From assembly GCF_000316645.1 (NCBI RefSeq), contig NC_019684.1, positions 992,001 to 1,056,000 on the forward strand: DNA of 64,000 nt, written 5' to 3'. Below, piece by piece: positions 17,719 through 27,735 of the stretch (the first letter of the stretch is position 1; each line of letters starts with the position of its first letter). The notes beneath the pieces were generated by a model that did not search any database, had not been told where the DNA came from, and was given only the letters and a program-made list of their open reading frames with translations. The position numbers and the translations under genes were made by a program. The stretch is from Nostoc sp. PCC 7524. Lineage in GTDB: Bacteria; Cyanobacteriota; Cyanobacteriia; Cyanobacteriales; Nostocaceae.

Positions 17719-18699
17719 TTAAACGACTCCTGCTTGAAAAACTCGTCCAATCACTTCTTCCACAGGCGGTTCAGTTACGGTTAAATCTATGACTTCCAAA
17801 TCAGCCAAAATCTTTGATACTGTGCGGGTGAGTAACTCTTGCTGCACCATAAAATGCACGGCTCGTCCTTCCACAAGTTGCACATCACCATAGGCTCTGA
17901 GTTTTTCCATTGGTAGAGGTTGGGCTAACTCTACATAGATTTCTCGGTAGGGAGCAAACCGTTCTAACAGTCCATCTAAGCTACCGTCATACATCAGCTT
18001 TCCTTGGTGAATCAACAGCACTCGTTCACATAAAGCTGTAATATCTGCCATGTAATGGCTAGTTAATAACACTGTTGCCTGATAACGCTGATTGTACTCA
18101 CGCAGAAAATCCCGTACTGCTACTTGAGCATTGACATCTAACCCTAGTGTGGGTTCATCTAAAAACAACACATGGGGACGGTGTAAAAGTGCTGCTAATA
18201 ATTCAGCTTTCATGCGTTCACCTAAAGACAGTTTCCGTACTGGCTGATTCAACTTCCCTTCTAAAGCCAGCATTTCTGTTAGTTCCCCTACCCGGCGGTG
18301 AAATTCTTTATCCGAGATGTTGTAAACAGCTGCGTTAATCTTTAAAGAATCTATGGCTGGTAAGTCCCAGAGTAATTGTTGTTTTTGCCCCATAACCAAG
18401 GTGATTTTTTGCAAAAATGCTTCTTGGCGTTTAAAGGGGACGTAACCAGCTACTTTGACTACACCACTGGAAGGATGAATTAACCCTGTGAGCATTTTGA
18501 GTGTGGTAGTTTTCCCAGCACCATTTGGCCCTAGAAATCCTACTACTTCACCGGGAGCAATTTCAAAGGAAACATCCTGAACGGCTTTAATTGAACGGTA
18601 GGTGCGGCGGAAAAAGTGGGTGATTGTGCCTTTAATTCCTGGCTCTTTCACCGCCACCGGATAAGATTTACTGAGGTTTTCGGCAATGATAATTGACAT
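17719..18699 (-). CDS. ABC transporter ATPase (ABC-2/NodI type)
   Basis: A 326-residue stand-alone ATPase: Walker A GPNGAGKTTTLKML near 58-71, a signature read as LSLGERMKAEL (Leu in place of the first Gly of LSGGQ, common in this subgroup) near 157-167, Walker B VLFLDEPTLGLD near 176-187, the H-loop LLTSHY near 210-215, and a C-terminal extension of about 90 residues typical of ABC-2 partners. It powers the permease encoded 15 bp downstream. A short TA repeat (complement of 18700-18712) lies just upstream of the start. Confidence 0.92.
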   Translation of the reverse strand: MSIIIAENLSKSYPVAVKEPGIKGTITHFFRRTYRSIKAVQDVSFEIAPGEVVGFLGPNGAGKTTTLKMLTGLIHPSSGVVKVAGYVPFKRQEAFLQKITLVMGQKQQLLWDLPAIDSLKINAAVYNISDKEFHRRVGELTEMLALEGKLNQPVRKLSLGERMKAELLAALLHRPHVLFLDEPTLGLDVNAQVAVRDFLREYNQRYQATVLLTSHYMADITALCERVLLIHQGKLMYDGSLDGLLERFAPYREIYVELAQPLPMEKLRAYGDVQLVEGRAVHFMVQQELLTRTVSKILADLEVIDLTVTEPPVEEVIGRVFQAGVV

Positions 18700-18758
18700 A
18701 TATATATATGTTAAAGCCGTAGATCACCTTTATGGTCGAGTTAGTTAACCACAGTCGG

Positions 18759-18821
18759 TAGGGTGCGTCAGTATGAGTAATTTCTCGGTATGTTAAGGGT
18801 TTCTGTGACTGACGCACCCTT
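18759..18821. repeat. 63-bp hairpin repeat, copy 2
   Basis: Arms TAGGGTGCGTCAG and CTGACGCACCCT with a centre closely matching that of the copy at 1918-1980. The differences are few and lie mainly in the loop. Here it lies between the divergent ends of two minus-strand genes. Confidence 0.85.
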
Positions 18822-18854
18822 GTATATTAAATATTTTTTTGTTTGAAAGTTCTT

Positions 18855-20498
18855 TTATTTCAAACGACCCGATCGCAATATACTGATAATCAACCACAAT
18901 CCCAACAAACTCGCCGCCGCAAACAGAACGCTGCTTAAAAATGACAACTGAGTTGTCTGGGCTTTAGTTGTAATAATTGCTGCCCCCATAATCAGGGAAC
19001 CTACTAAGATACTAAAGGAGAGGCGATTGGCTGCATCGTCCATTGTGCGGCGTACACCGTCTAAACCATGCAATGAAAAATTCCAGCGTAGGGTTTCGGA
19101 TGTTACTCGGTCTAATAACAGTTCAAGTTGCCGGGGAGATTGTAATGAGAGACTTTTGATATCTAAGGCTGTTCTGAGGAGCGATCGCACTGGATTATCC
19201 CCTACTAATTGCCGCCGAAACAAGTCTGTAATTAATGGCTGGATTTCTTCAAATAAATTTACCTCTGGGTTAAAAGTCCGCGCTACCCCTTCTAAATTCG
19301 CCAAAGTTTTAGCGTACAAGCCCATGTTACTGGGTAAGCGAATTTTATTATTTCGCGCCACTTGCAAAATTTCATAAAAAATTTGACTAAAATTCATCTC
19401 CGTCAAACTGACGTTATAATACTTCCGCAGCATCCGGTCATAATCACTTTCCAACCGTGCCACAATTACAGGCTGTGCGGAATCTGCCAGTTGTAGAGTC
19501 AATTGGGCGCACCTCCCCGCATCTAAATCCACAATCGCCAATAACATTTCTGTCAATATCTGCTGAGTGCGGGGATCAAGTCTGCCTACCATGCCACAAT
19601 CTATCAGGGCAACACGACCATCGTTAAGATAGAAGATATTGCCAGGATGGGGATCAGCATGAAAAAAGCCATCAATATATAACTGTTGAAAGAAAGCGCG
19701 AAATAGTAGGGTGGTGATGGCTTGCCGTTCTGCTACTGGGTCTTTCCCATCATTGTTGCTGAAATTCGCCGATAGAATTGGCACTCCCTCTAGCCATTCC
19801 ATCACCATTAATTTTTCTGTAGTTAAGTGCCAGTATATTTCCGCTACTACAATTTGTTGGGGATCAAACCAGCGACTGTGCGATAAATTACGCCGTAGTT
19901 GGTCTGTATAACCGGCTTCTCGTGTAAAATCTAACTCAGCTTCTAAAGCTCTGGTAAATTCTTCGGCAATGGATTTAATTTCATAGTTCTGCCCGAAATC
20001 GGTACGCGCCACCAAATCAGCAATCCCTTGAATTAAAGCGATATCTTGAGCCACTGTAATATCGATCCCCGGTCGTTGCACCTTCATGGCAACTTCCCGT
20101 CCATCAGCCAATGTAGCGCGATGGATTTGGGCAATTGATCCCGCCGCTACAGGGATAGGATTAATATTCTGGAAAGTCTCTTCTAAAGGGCGTTTGAGTT
20201 GTTGGCGGATGACAATTTCAATTTCTGCCCAAGGAACAGGCGGCACTTCATCTTGCAGCGTGGAAAGTTCTTCAATATAGGGGGCGCTGAGTAAATCCGG
20301 ACGGGTAGACATTAGCTGACCGAGTTTGACATAAACTGGCCCCAAATCCACGAGAATATTTTTCAAAACCGCCGGGGTGGGTAGCTGGGGTTCATCGGCT
20401 TTACCCCCTGTCAGCAGTCGCCGCATATAATCCCAGCCGTTACGGAGAACGACTTCAATAATTTCTCGTTGCCGGGGAACAGTTTGAGTCAGGAACAT
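18855..20498 (-). CDS. ABC1/AarF/UbiB family atypical kinase
   Basis: A 547-residue protein of the UbiB/AarF/ADCK family, atypical kinase-like ATPases linked to isoprenoid-quinone and lipid metabolism in bacteria and plastids. It shows the family-specific KxGQ motif (KLGQLMSTRPDLL, about 57-69), the Ala-rich loop and lysine (AAGSIAQIH...VAMKVQRPG, about 115-140), the catalytic loop FHADPHPGNIFYL (about 280-292) and the metal-binding ALIDCGMVG (about 296-306, with DCG in place of DFG). Two hydrophobic C-terminal segments (about 490-512 and 518-542) would anchor it in a membrane. The gene is monocistronic on the minus strand. Confidence 0.92.
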   Translation of the reverse strand: MFLTQTVPRQREIIEVVLRNGWDYMRRLLTGGKADEPQLPTPAVLKNILVDLGPVYVKLGQLMSTRPDLLSAPYIEELSTLQDEVPPVPWAEIEIVIRQQLKRPLEETFQNINPIPVAAGSIAQIHRATLADGREVAMKVQRPGIDITVAQDIALIQGIADLVARTDFGQNYEIKSIAEEFTRALEAELDFTREAGYTDQLRRNLSHSRWFDPQQIVVAEIYWHLTTEKLMVMEWLEGVPILSANFSNNDGKDPVAERQAITTLLFRAFFQQLYIDGFFHADPHPGNIFYLNDGRVALIDCGMVGRLDPRTQQILTEMLLAIVDLDAGRCAQLTLQLADSAQPVIVARLESDYDRMLRKYYNVSLTEMNFSQIFYEILQVARNNKIRLPSNMGLYAKTLANLEGVARTFNPEVNLFEEIQPLITDLFRRQLVGDNPVRSLLRTALDIKSLSLQSPRQLELLLDRVTSETLRWNFSLHGLDGVRRTMDDAANRLSFSILVGSLIMGAAIITTKAQTTQLSFLSSVLFAAASLLGLWLIISILRSGRLK

Positions 20499-20510
20499 GG
20501 TGGGGGATAT

Positions 20511-20545
20511 GGAGTAGGGAGTGGGGAGTGGGGAGTGGGGGGAGA
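20511..20545. repeat. heptanucleotide STRR
   Basis: Tandem GGGGAGT units just upstream of the ABC1 kinase start. It is the reverse-strand form of the CCCCACT/CCCCAAT repeats seen elsewhere in the window. Confidence 0.8.
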
Positions 20546-20676
20546 TGGGGAAGACAAGGGAGAATCTTCTGCCTTCGGCCTCCTGCCCTCTGCCCCCTGC
20601 CTCCTGCCTTCGTTAGTTATAATAAAAACCCCGCATTTCAGCCTCTGCCACGGGTTTTAACTTTTCCAGTTAATGG

Positions 20677-21741
20677 CTATAGCAAGTCGCTAAATCGGGG
20701 ATCGTTTTGCAGATTTTTGATCACCTGCTTAATTTCTTGAGTACGTTCTTTATTGACGATGAGAGTGACATTGCGATCGCGCACAATCACCACATCCTCT
20801 AAACCTATAGTAACAATTACATCTTCTGGATTAGTAGCATATACTATAGCCCCTTGCGTATCTAGTCCTACATGGGTAGCAAGTTCAACATTGGGACTAT
20901 CGGGTTTTTTCAGTAGGCGTTCAATCGCATTCCAATCACCTAAGTCATCCCACCCAAAATCTGCCGGTAAGACATATGCTAAATTAGTCTTTTCCATGAG
21001 TGCATAGTCTATACTTTTTTTAGGTAACTGGGGATAAATATCAACACCCTGTTTTACCAATGGCTCGATGATTTCAGGTGCATGAGTATATAGTTCATTG
21101 AGAACAACACCAGCCCGAAACACGAACATCCCGCTATTCCAGCTAAATCTGCCCGTAGACAGAAATGTTTCTGCTTTACCACGGTCGGGCTTTTCAGTAA
21201 AGCGGTTGACGTGATAAGCTGGCAACTCATTAAAGCTACCAATTTTTTCACCTTGTTCAATGTAGCCGTAACCAGTTGATGGGAAAGTAGGCTTAATTCC
21301 TAAAGTGACAATCGCTGCTGTGTTTGCCGCTAGTTGGGTAGCAGCATCCAATGTACGCTTAAATGCTTGTTGGTCAGCTATCCAATGGTCAGAGGGAAAA
21401 AAGCCAATAATAGCGTCATCTCCGTAACGCTTTTGAATTTCTAAACTTGTCCAAGCTACGGCGGCGGCTGTGTCCCTCCCCTGCGGTTCAATCAATAAAT
21501 TTGGCGATGGTAATTCGGGTAGTTGTTGTTTCACCCCTTGTCCTAACTGACTAGAGGTGATTACCCACAAGTCATCCCAACTGCCTGCGAAGGTTAACAG
21601 TCGCTCGGCGGTTGCTTGTAATAGACTTCTAGAGCTACCATCAAGACTTAAAAATTGCTTGGGTCGGTCTTGGCGACTGAGGGGCCAAAAACGCTCACCT
21701 TTGCCACCTGCCAGGATTACTGGGAACAATGAACTACTCAT
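20677..21741 (-). CDS. mannose-1-phosphate guanylyltransferase
   Basis: About 354 residues from the ATG at 21741 (MSSSLFPVILAGGKGERFWP); the open frame runs 24 codons further upstream, but that part lacks family similarity. It makes GDP-mannose from GTP and mannose-1-phosphate for polysaccharide and glycoprotein synthesis. Visible motifs: the nucleotide-binding LAGGKGERFWPLSR followed by RPKQFL (residues 10-29), GFFPSDHWI near 112, VNRFTEKPD near 178 and WNSGMFVF near 200. It lacks the C-terminal isomerase domain found in bifunctional ManC/AlgA proteins. It is divergent from the LCP-family gene, which also acts in cell-envelope polymer attachment. Confidence 0.9.
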   Translation of the reverse strand: MSSSLFPVILAGGKGERFWPLSRQDRPKQFLSLDGSSRSLLQATAERLLTFAGSWDDLWVITSSQLGQGVKQQLPELPSPNLLIEPQGRDTAAAVAWTSLEIQKRYGDDAIIGFFPSDHWIADQQAFKRTLDAATQLAANTAAIVTLGIKPTFPSTGYGYIEQGEKIGSFNELPAYHVNRFTEKPDRGKAETFLSTGRFSWNSGMFVFRAGVVLNELYTHAPEIIEPLVKQGVDIYPQLPKKSIDYALMEKTNLAYVLPADFGWDDLGDWNAIERLLKKPDSPNVELATHVGLDTQGAIVYATNPEDVIVTIGLEDVVIVRDRNVTLIVNKERTQEIKQVIKNLQNDPRFSDLL

Positions 21742-21857
21742 GTTGTCATACACACCTACGGTAGAACATTTCAAGTTTACAGTGTGGTCTGACACTGGCA
21801 AGATTGGGGGCATGGATTAACATAACTTTTAGGGAGTGGTTGAGTGGGGAGATAATT

Positions 21858-23369
21858 GTGATTAAACAGGTTCAATTTTCAGATAATCAGGTCACGCCGC
21901 AACAAATACCAGATTTGGAACTGGGGCTACAACCTTCGCAACTGCAACGCTTAGATCATCAGGTGATAGCTCAACCAGCTACAACAGGAGAAATAGAAGT
22001 TAGACCACAACAGCAGAGTGCGATCGCTTCTCGTAATGTCGTCGAGTCTGTAGGCGCAATCCCCAATGAGCTGTATGAGCGTTTGGGTTTGGCCATGCCT
22101 CGCTGGCTATTGTGGATTTTGACCGTTGTTTTGGGGATCATCCTCTCAGGTCTTTTGGCATCTACTTTGGCATTGTGGACTCCTTTATGGAGCAACCTAG
22201 ACCGCACCGACGAAGAATTAGGTTTTTCTGGTCAAGATGAACAGAAAATGCCTTTACCTGGGGAATTATGGAGCAAAATCTCCCAGTATCAACTCTCCAA
22301 ACCGATGAATATTCTCATCATGGGGATTGAGCCAGTCAAAGGTGCTGTGGATGGTTCGGCGGAGAGTTTTTCTGGCAATAGCGATACTATGATGCTAGTC
22401 AGACTCAACCCCGCTAGTAAAACCATGAGGGTATTGTCAATTCCTAGGGATACAATGATTGCCATCCCAGAGCAGGGATTGACTAAGGTGTCAGAAGCTA
22501 ACGCCCAAGGTGGGCCAGTGTTGGCAGCTAGGGTAGTCAGCCGCACCTTAAATAATGCCCGGATTGACCGCTACATTCGCATTTCTACCAGTGGCTTAAG
22601 ACAGGTAGTTGATCAGTTGGGTGGGGTGGAGGTATTTGTACCCAAAGCCATGTCCTATCAAGACCCCAACACTCGCTCTACAGTCAGTTTAGTGAGTGGC
22701 TGGCAAACCCTCAACGGTGAACAAGCAGAATTGTTTGTTCGGTACCGGGAGGAAGGATTAGGGGATCTCACACGAGTACAGCGACAACAAGCAGTGGTAG
22801 CAGCATTGCTACAACGGCTCAATAGTCCGACTGTATTACCCCGATTGCCCCAATTAACCCGCCTGATGCGGAAATATTTTGATTCCAATTTGAAGATAGA
22901 AGAAATGATGGCTTTGGTGAATTTTTCCGTGAATTTAGAACGGGATAATTTCCAAATGACCATGTTGCCTGGGACATTCAGCAAATTTAGTAAAGATCCC
23001 AATAGCTATTGGCTAAATTTGACTGGTCAGCAAAATCTATTGAACAATTATGTTGGCGTAGATATTCCTGGACTGAAGTCTGATTCACGCCCAGTTTCTA
23101 AGTTCAGAATTGCTATTCAAAATGCTTCCAATCAACCTCAACTAACTGAAAAAGTTATTGCTTACTTGAAACAGAAAGGTTTTACAAATATTTACACTAC
23201 ACCAGAGTGGCCTGATACTCAACGTCAGACCCAAATTATTGTGCAAAGGGGTAATCGAGCCGCAGCAATTGAACTACAAAACATCTTAGGATTGGGTTTA
23301 GTCCAAGTTAAATCCACTGGGGATTTAGAATCTGACATTACCATCCGCATTGGGAAGGATTGGAAGTAG
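21858..23369 (+). CDS. LytR-CpsA-Psr (LCP) family protein with LytR_C domain
   Basis: About 503 residues from the GTG at 21858, which has a strong GGGGAG ribosome-binding site 6 bp upstream. The order is a cytosolic Gln-rich tail, one membrane helix (about 78-100, WLLWILTVVLGIILSGLL), the LCP domain (ILIMGIEP, SDTMMLVRLNP, VLSIPRDTMIAIP, then RYREEGLGDLTRVQRQQ, about 150-330) and a C-terminal LytR_C domain (about 415-500). The Arg and Asp residues that bind pyrophosphate-lipid substrates are present. LCP enzymes attach polysaccharides or other polymers to peptidoglycan outside the membrane. It is divergent from the GDP-mannose synthesis gene, which suggests related use of sugar polymers. Confidence 0.9.
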   Translation: MIKQVQFSDNQVTPQQIPDLELGLQPSQLQRLDHQVIAQPATTGEIEVRPQQQSAIASRNVVESVGAIPNELYERLGLAMPRWLLWILTVVLGIILSGLLASTLALWTPLWSNLDRTDEELGFSGQDEQKMPLPGELWSKISQYQLSKPMNILIMGIEPVKGAVDGSAESFSGNSDTMMLVRLNPASKTMRVLSIPRDTMIAIPEQGLTKVSEANAQGGPVLAARVVSRTLNNARIDRYIRISTSGLRQVVDQLGGVEVFVPKAMSYQDPNTRSTVSLVSGWQTLNGEQAELFVRYREEGLGDLTRVQRQQAVVAALLQRLNSPTVLPRLPQLTRLMRKYFDSNLKIEEMMALVNFSVNLERDNFQMTMLPGTFSKFSKDPNSYWLNLTGQQNLLNNYVGVDIPGLKSDSRPVSKFRIAIQNASNQPQLTEKVIAYLKQKGFTNIYTTPEWPDTQRQTQIIVQRGNRAAAIELQNILGLGLVQVKSTGDLESDITIRIGKDWK

Positions 23370-23474
23370 TTCAGTAGTGCTGATTAATGAGTGCTGAGTG
23401 ATCGGAAATTCTCTATAATTCACTCAGAACTCAGGACTCGCAACTCAGGACTCAGACCTGAGTTTGATAAATTT

Positions 23475-23981
23475 ATGAAGAAGATTTGGCTGAGATTATT
23501 TAGTTTAATTGTAATTTTGTTGCTGGCTTGGTTTTGGCTCATCATCAATCCCAAGCCAGCTTTTGCTCAACTGAATACAATTAATTACAGCAATATAAAT
23601 TTAGAAAATCGTGACTTTGCTAATACTGATTTAGCTGGTGTAACATTTGTGGCGGCGGAAATGCGAGGTACGAATTTTCAAGGTGCGAATTTAACTAATG
23701 CTATTTTTACTAAAGGCGTTTTATTAAACGCTAATTTATCAGGGGCTAATTTAACAGGTGCTTTAGTAGATCGGGCAACTTTAGACAGTGCCAATTTAAA
23801 AAATGCGATTTTCACAGAAGCAACTTTAACCCGCAGCCGTTTTTATGATGCGGATATTACTGGGGCTGATTTTACAGATGCTATCATAGACCGCTATCAA
23901 GTGTCTTTGCTGTGCGAACGAGCAGATGGTATCAATCCTGTCACTGGTGTTGCTACACGCGAAAGTTTGGGTTGTCGTTAG
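23475..23981 (+). CDS. exported pentapeptide-repeat protein
   Basis: About 168 residues from the ATG at 23475 (MKKIWLRLF). A cleavable signal peptide is clear: a basic start, a hydrophobic core to about residue 24 and an AFA-type site. The rest is a run of A(D/N)LxX repeats (residues about 38-145: [14 protein letters not shown]..., [35 protein letters not shown]) that should fold as a right-handed quadrilateral beta-helix. It ends with a short Cys-containing tail. It probably resides in the periplasm or thylakoid lumen; no specific function is known. The gene precedes murJ by about 60 bp. Confidence 0.88.
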   Translation: MKKIWLRLFSLIVILLLAWFWLIINPKPAFAQLNTINYSNINLENRDFANTDLAGVTFVAAEMRGTNFQGANLTNAIFTKGVLLNANLSGANLTGALVDRATLDSANLKNAIFTEATLTRSRFYDADITGADFTDAIIDRYQVSLLCERADGINPVTGVATRESLGCR

Positions 23982-24039
23982 TGCCAAGTCATTAGATTAT
24001 TGACTATTGACTAATTTTAAAATTTGTCGGTTATTATTT

Positions 24040-25644
24040 GTGACTAATCAAGAGCCAAAACCCACTCGTTCTTTTGCTGGGATTGCTGGCATTGTTGCCG
24101 CAGCCACGTTAATTAGTAAAGTATTTGGTTTAATTCGGCAGCAAGCGATCGCAGCTGCCTTTGGTGTAGGTGCGGCGGCTACGGCTTATAGCTACGCCTA
24201 CGTGATTCCTGGGTTTTTATTAGTATTATTGGGCGGTGTCAACGGGCCTTTACATAGTGCGATCGTCAGCGTTTTAGCCAAGCGCAAGCAGGAAGAAGCC
24301 GCCCCCCTAGTGGAAACGGTGACTACTTTAGTGGGTAGCATCCTGTTATTGGTGACGATAGTGCAGGTTCTCTTTGCTGGGAACATGATTGATATTGTGG
24401 GTTATGGCCTGGATGCTCAAACTAGAGCGATCGCCATTCAACAGCTGCAAATCATGGCCCCAATGGCTCTATTTTCCGGCTTGATTGGCATTGGTTTCGG
24501 CACTCTCAACGCAGCTAATCAATATTGGTTACTTTCTATTAGTCCTCTGCTATCTAGTATCACAGTGGTAGGTGGTATTGGTGTATTAGCTTTACAACTA
24601 GGCAAAGACATTATCAAGCCAGAATACGCCTTCATCGGTGGTGTGGTTTTAGCCGTGGGAACTCTAGCTGGGGCAATTCTTCAGTGGTTGGTGCAGTTAG
24701 TTGTGCAGTGGCGTTTGGGACTCGGTACATTACGGCTGAGGTTTGATTTTCAAGCCCCTGGAGTACAAGAAGTAATTAAAGTCATGACTCCAGCCACAAT
24801 TTCCTCTGGAATGATGCCGATTAATGTGGCGACTGACTTATATTTTGCCAGTCCCATTCAGGGGGCGGCGGCTGGTTTTAACTACGCTAATTTATTAGTC
24901 CAAACTCCCTTGGGGATTATTTCTAATATAATTTTGCTGCCGTTATTACCCATATTTGCCAAGCTAGCCGAACCGGAAAACTGGCCAGATTTGAAGTTAC
25001 GCATTCGTCAGGGACTATTACTCACTGCTGTGACGATGCTACCGCTAGGGGCGCTGCTAGTAGCTTTATCTGTGCCAATTGTGCAGGTGGTGTATGAACG
25101 GGGTGCGTTTAAACAAGAAGCTACGCAGTTGGTTTCATCCCTACTCGTCGCCTATGGTATCGGGATGTTTGCCTACTTGGGTCGTGATGTTTTAGTCAGA
25201 GTATTTTACGCCTTGGGGGATGGACAAACACCGTTTCGCATCAGCACATTTAATATATTGCTCAATGCAGTTCTAGATTGGATTTTAGTTAAACCTTTTG
25301 GTGCGCCTGGTTTGGTGTTAGCTACAGTCGGTGTTAATTGTAGCTCGATGTTAATGCTGTTATGGCTACTGCACCGCCGACTCAATGGTTTACCCTTACG
25401 TGAGTGGAGTGTCCCCATTTTAGGACTAACGGCTGGTAGTGTAGTCGCTGGGATTGCCAGCTTTGCAACTTTGGTTGGTTCTCAGCAAGTCTTGGGTAAA
25501 GAGGGTTTATTAATTCAAATCTTGCAATTGTGCGTATCTGGTTTGGTAGGGATTACTGTATTTGCTGCGATCGCCTCTTTGATGAAAATACCAGAGGTGA
25601 ATATTTTTGTAATCCGTATGCGTCAACGTTTTCTTAAAAGATAA
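24040..25644 (+). CDS. murJ: lipid II flippase MurJ (MviN)
   Basis: About 534 residues from the GTG at 24040 (VTNQEPKPTRS), a better start than the upstream TTG. It is a polytopic membrane protein of the MOP superfamily with about 14 helices and the conserved N-terminal segment AATLISKVFGLIRQQAIAAAFGVG (residues about 19-42). MurJ moves the peptidoglycan precursor lipid II across the cytoplasmic membrane. Conserved charged residues of the central cavity lie in KVFGLIRQ and in VYERGAF near residue 353. A stem-loop terminator follows 27 bp after the stop. Confidence 0.93.
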   Translation: MTNQEPKPTRSFAGIAGIVAAATLISKVFGLIRQQAIAAAFGVGAAATAYSYAYVIPGFLLVLLGGVNGPLHSAIVSVLAKRKQEEAAPLVETVTTLVGSILLLVTIVQVLFAGNMIDIVGYGLDAQTRAIAIQQLQIMAPMALFSGLIGIGFGTLNAANQYWLLSISPLLSSITVVGGIGVLALQLGKDIIKPEYAFIGGVVLAVGTLAGAILQWLVQLVVQWRLGLGTLRLRFDFQAPGVQEVIKVMTPATISSGMMPINVATDLYFASPIQGAAAGFNYANLLVQTPLGIISNIILLPLLPIFAKLAEPENWPDLKLRIRQGLLLTAVTMLPLGALLVALSVPIVQVVYERGAFKQEATQLVSSLLVAYGIGMFAYLGRDVLVRVFYALGDGQTPFRISTFNILLNAVLDWILVKPFGAPGLVLATVGVNCSSMLMLLWLLHRRLNGLPLREWSVPILGLTAGSVVAGIASFATLVGSQQVLGKEGLLIQILQLCVSGLVGITVFAAIASLMKIPEVNIFVIRMRQRFLKR

Positions 25645-25670
25645 GCATCCCAAACACTTCAAATCTAACA

Positions 25671-25701
25671 TTTGGAGACGTTGTATTGTAACGTTTCCAA
25701 A
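25671..25701 (+). terminator. stem-loop behind murJ
   Basis: A 12-bp stem TTTGGAGACGTT / AACGTTTCCAAA with one G-T pair and a 7-nt loop. There is no long T-run, so the termination role is likely but not certain. Confidence 0.55.
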
Positions 25702-25943
25702 TATTAATAACCCACCTTCCGCACCCTAACTGTCACACATCAAGCAAAGCCAGCAAAGTAGTACACAAGAACTAAAGTCAATTCAATTGCTAAGAGAGGT
25801 AATGAGAATAAGTTGCATTAAAATCGACAGGGGGAGTGAGAAAGTGAAGTTTTGCCGCAGAGATAAAAGAAAGGAAAAGAAAAGTTCAGAGAAAAAAATT
25901 AATTGCTCATAAAAAGATAAATGAGAAAATCACAACAGAAGCT

Positions 25944-27617
25944 GTGGAGAAATCTGTTGTGCAATTGCCACCCCAAGAAATGGAAATTCAGAACATAGAC
26001 CATCTAGGGATAGTAGCAGGAATAATAGATAGGATAGGATTAGTAGAAATAATCAATGAATTAATAGGAGTTGAAAAAGGAGAAAAAATCAGTTCAGGTC
26101 ATGTTGTCAAAGCCATGATATTGAATGGGTTAGGATTTGTATCCAAACCTTTATATATGTTTCCCAAATATTTTGAAACAATAGCCTGTGAGCATTTAAT
26201 GGGAGTAGGAGTAAAACCAGAATATCTCAACGACGATAAGCTGGGAAGAGTCATGGATAAACTATTTATCAAAGGACTGGATACAATATTTTCTATCATT
26301 GCCTTAAAAGCTGCCCAAAAATTTGGTGTATCTCTGTCATCATCACATTTAGATTCGTCATCAATGCACGTACATGGGCAGTACAACACCAGATTACCAG
26401 AAGTAATATTTGAGAATCAACAAATAGGAAATACCCAAGAATCAGAAGAATTAGTAGTAAAATCACCAAAAGAGATTACCATCACCTATGGCTATTCCCG
26501 TGACCATAGACCAGACTTAAAACAATTTATCATAGAACTAATATGTTCGGGAGATGGAGATATACCAATATTTTTAAAATTAGCATCTGGAAATCAAGCT
26601 GACTCATCCTGCTTTGGTCAAATAGCAGTAGAGTATCAAAAACAATTAGAAGTTGATAGTCTCATAGTTGCAGACTCGGCTTTATACACAGAATCAAATC
26701 TGAAATTAATGTCGGATTTACGTTGGTTATGTCGAGTGCCATTAACCATTAAAGCAGCACAATCATTAATATCAACATTAGCAGCATCAGAATTTATTGA
26801 TAGTAACTTACCAGGATATAAATTTGCTGCAAAAATTGTAAGTTATGCAGGAATAGAGCAAAGATGGTTGGTAGTGCAAAGTCAAGAGCGAAAAGCATCA
26901 GACCTGCGTAAACTTTCACAAAAAATTACGAAAGCTGAATCGAAAGCTGTTCTTGAGTTAAAAGAATTATCAAAAGATAAATTTGCTTGTGAGGTTGATG
27001 CTGTCAAGGCATTAACCAAACTATCAAAACAATTTAAATACCATCAAATTCAGTCGAGCCAAGTTACTGAAATCAAGTTCAAAAATCAAGATAATCAAGT
27101 AGAAACAGCATACCAAATATCAGCGACAGTTTCCCAGGACGAAAGTAAAATTAACACAGAAGTTCTGGGTGCAGGACGTTTCATTATTGCCACTAATGTT
27201 TTAGATTTAAATGAACTTAGCAATGACTCGATGTTGAATGAATATAAAGCCCAGCAGTCTTGTGAAAGAGGATTTGCTTTCCTGAAAGACCCATTATTTT
27301 TTGCCGACAGTATTTTCCTCAAAAGTCCAGAGAGAATAGAGTCATTGGCAATGATTATGGGTTTATGTCTGCTAGTTTATACCTTGGCTCAACGTCAAAT
27401 CAGGACTGCACTCAGAAAATCTCAATCAACAATTAAGAATCAGTTAGGTAAATCGACTGACCGCCCCACTTTACGCTGGATTTTTCAATGCTTTCAGTCT
27501 ATTCATTTAGTTAAATTTAAGAATGAAAAACACATCTCTAATTGGAATCCCGAAAGAGACTTTATCTTAAATCTTTTACCTGATGATTGTTTAATTTATT
27601 ATCAATTAGCCAGCTAA
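25944..27617 (+). CDS. IS1634-family transposase (DUF4277 + DDE)
   Basis: A 557-residue transposase, full length for IS1634-type enzymes. The N-terminal ~110 residues match the DUF4277 region (IDHLGIVAGIIDRIGLVEIINE). The DDE domain follows: HLDSSSMHVHG near 132-142 (first Asp), LIVADSALYTESNL near 239-252 (second Asp) and QSCERGFAFLKDP near 435-447 (Glu, YxxR/ExxF type). No frameshift is seen. Start is GTG at 25944 or ATG at 25980. The left end of the element is probably near 25711 (ACCTTCCGCACCCTAAC), but no matching inverted copy was found before the next element at 27700, so the right end is not located. Confidence 0.88.
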   Translation: MEKSVVQLPPQEMEIQNIDHLGIVAGIIDRIGLVEIINELIGVEKGEKISSGHVVKAMILNGLGFVSKPLYMFPKYFETIACEHLMGVGVKPEYLNDDKLGRVMDKLFIKGLDTIFSIIALKAAQKFGVSLSSSHLDSSSMHVHGQYNTRLPEVIFENQQIGNTQESEELVVKSPKEITITYGYSRDHRPDLKQFIIELICSGDGDIPIFLKLASGNQADSSCFGQIAVEYQKQLEVDSLIVADSALYTESNLKLMSDLRWLCRVPLTIKAAQSLISTLAASEFIDSNLPGYKFAAKIVSYAGIEQRWLVVQSQERKASDLRKLSQKITKAESKAVLELKELSKDKFACEVDAVKALTKLSKQFKYHQIQSSQVTEIKFKNQDNQVETAYQISATVSQDESKINTEVLGAGRFIIATNVLDLNELSNDSMLNEYKAQQSCERGFAFLKDPLFFADSIFLKSPERIESLAMIMGLCLLVYTLAQRQIRTALRKSQSTIKNQLGKSTDRPTLRWIFQCFQSIHLVKFKNEKHISNWNPERDFILNLLPDDCLIYYQLAS

Positions 27618-27735
27618 CTCTTCTCTCTATTAATTTTATTTCTCCAATATCATGAGCTAATCTCTTTGATTCATAGCTCTTTTTCTTTTTGCCAATAATT
27701 TAGAGGATGTTTGAAAAGTTTTAGGGAGTCAAAAA

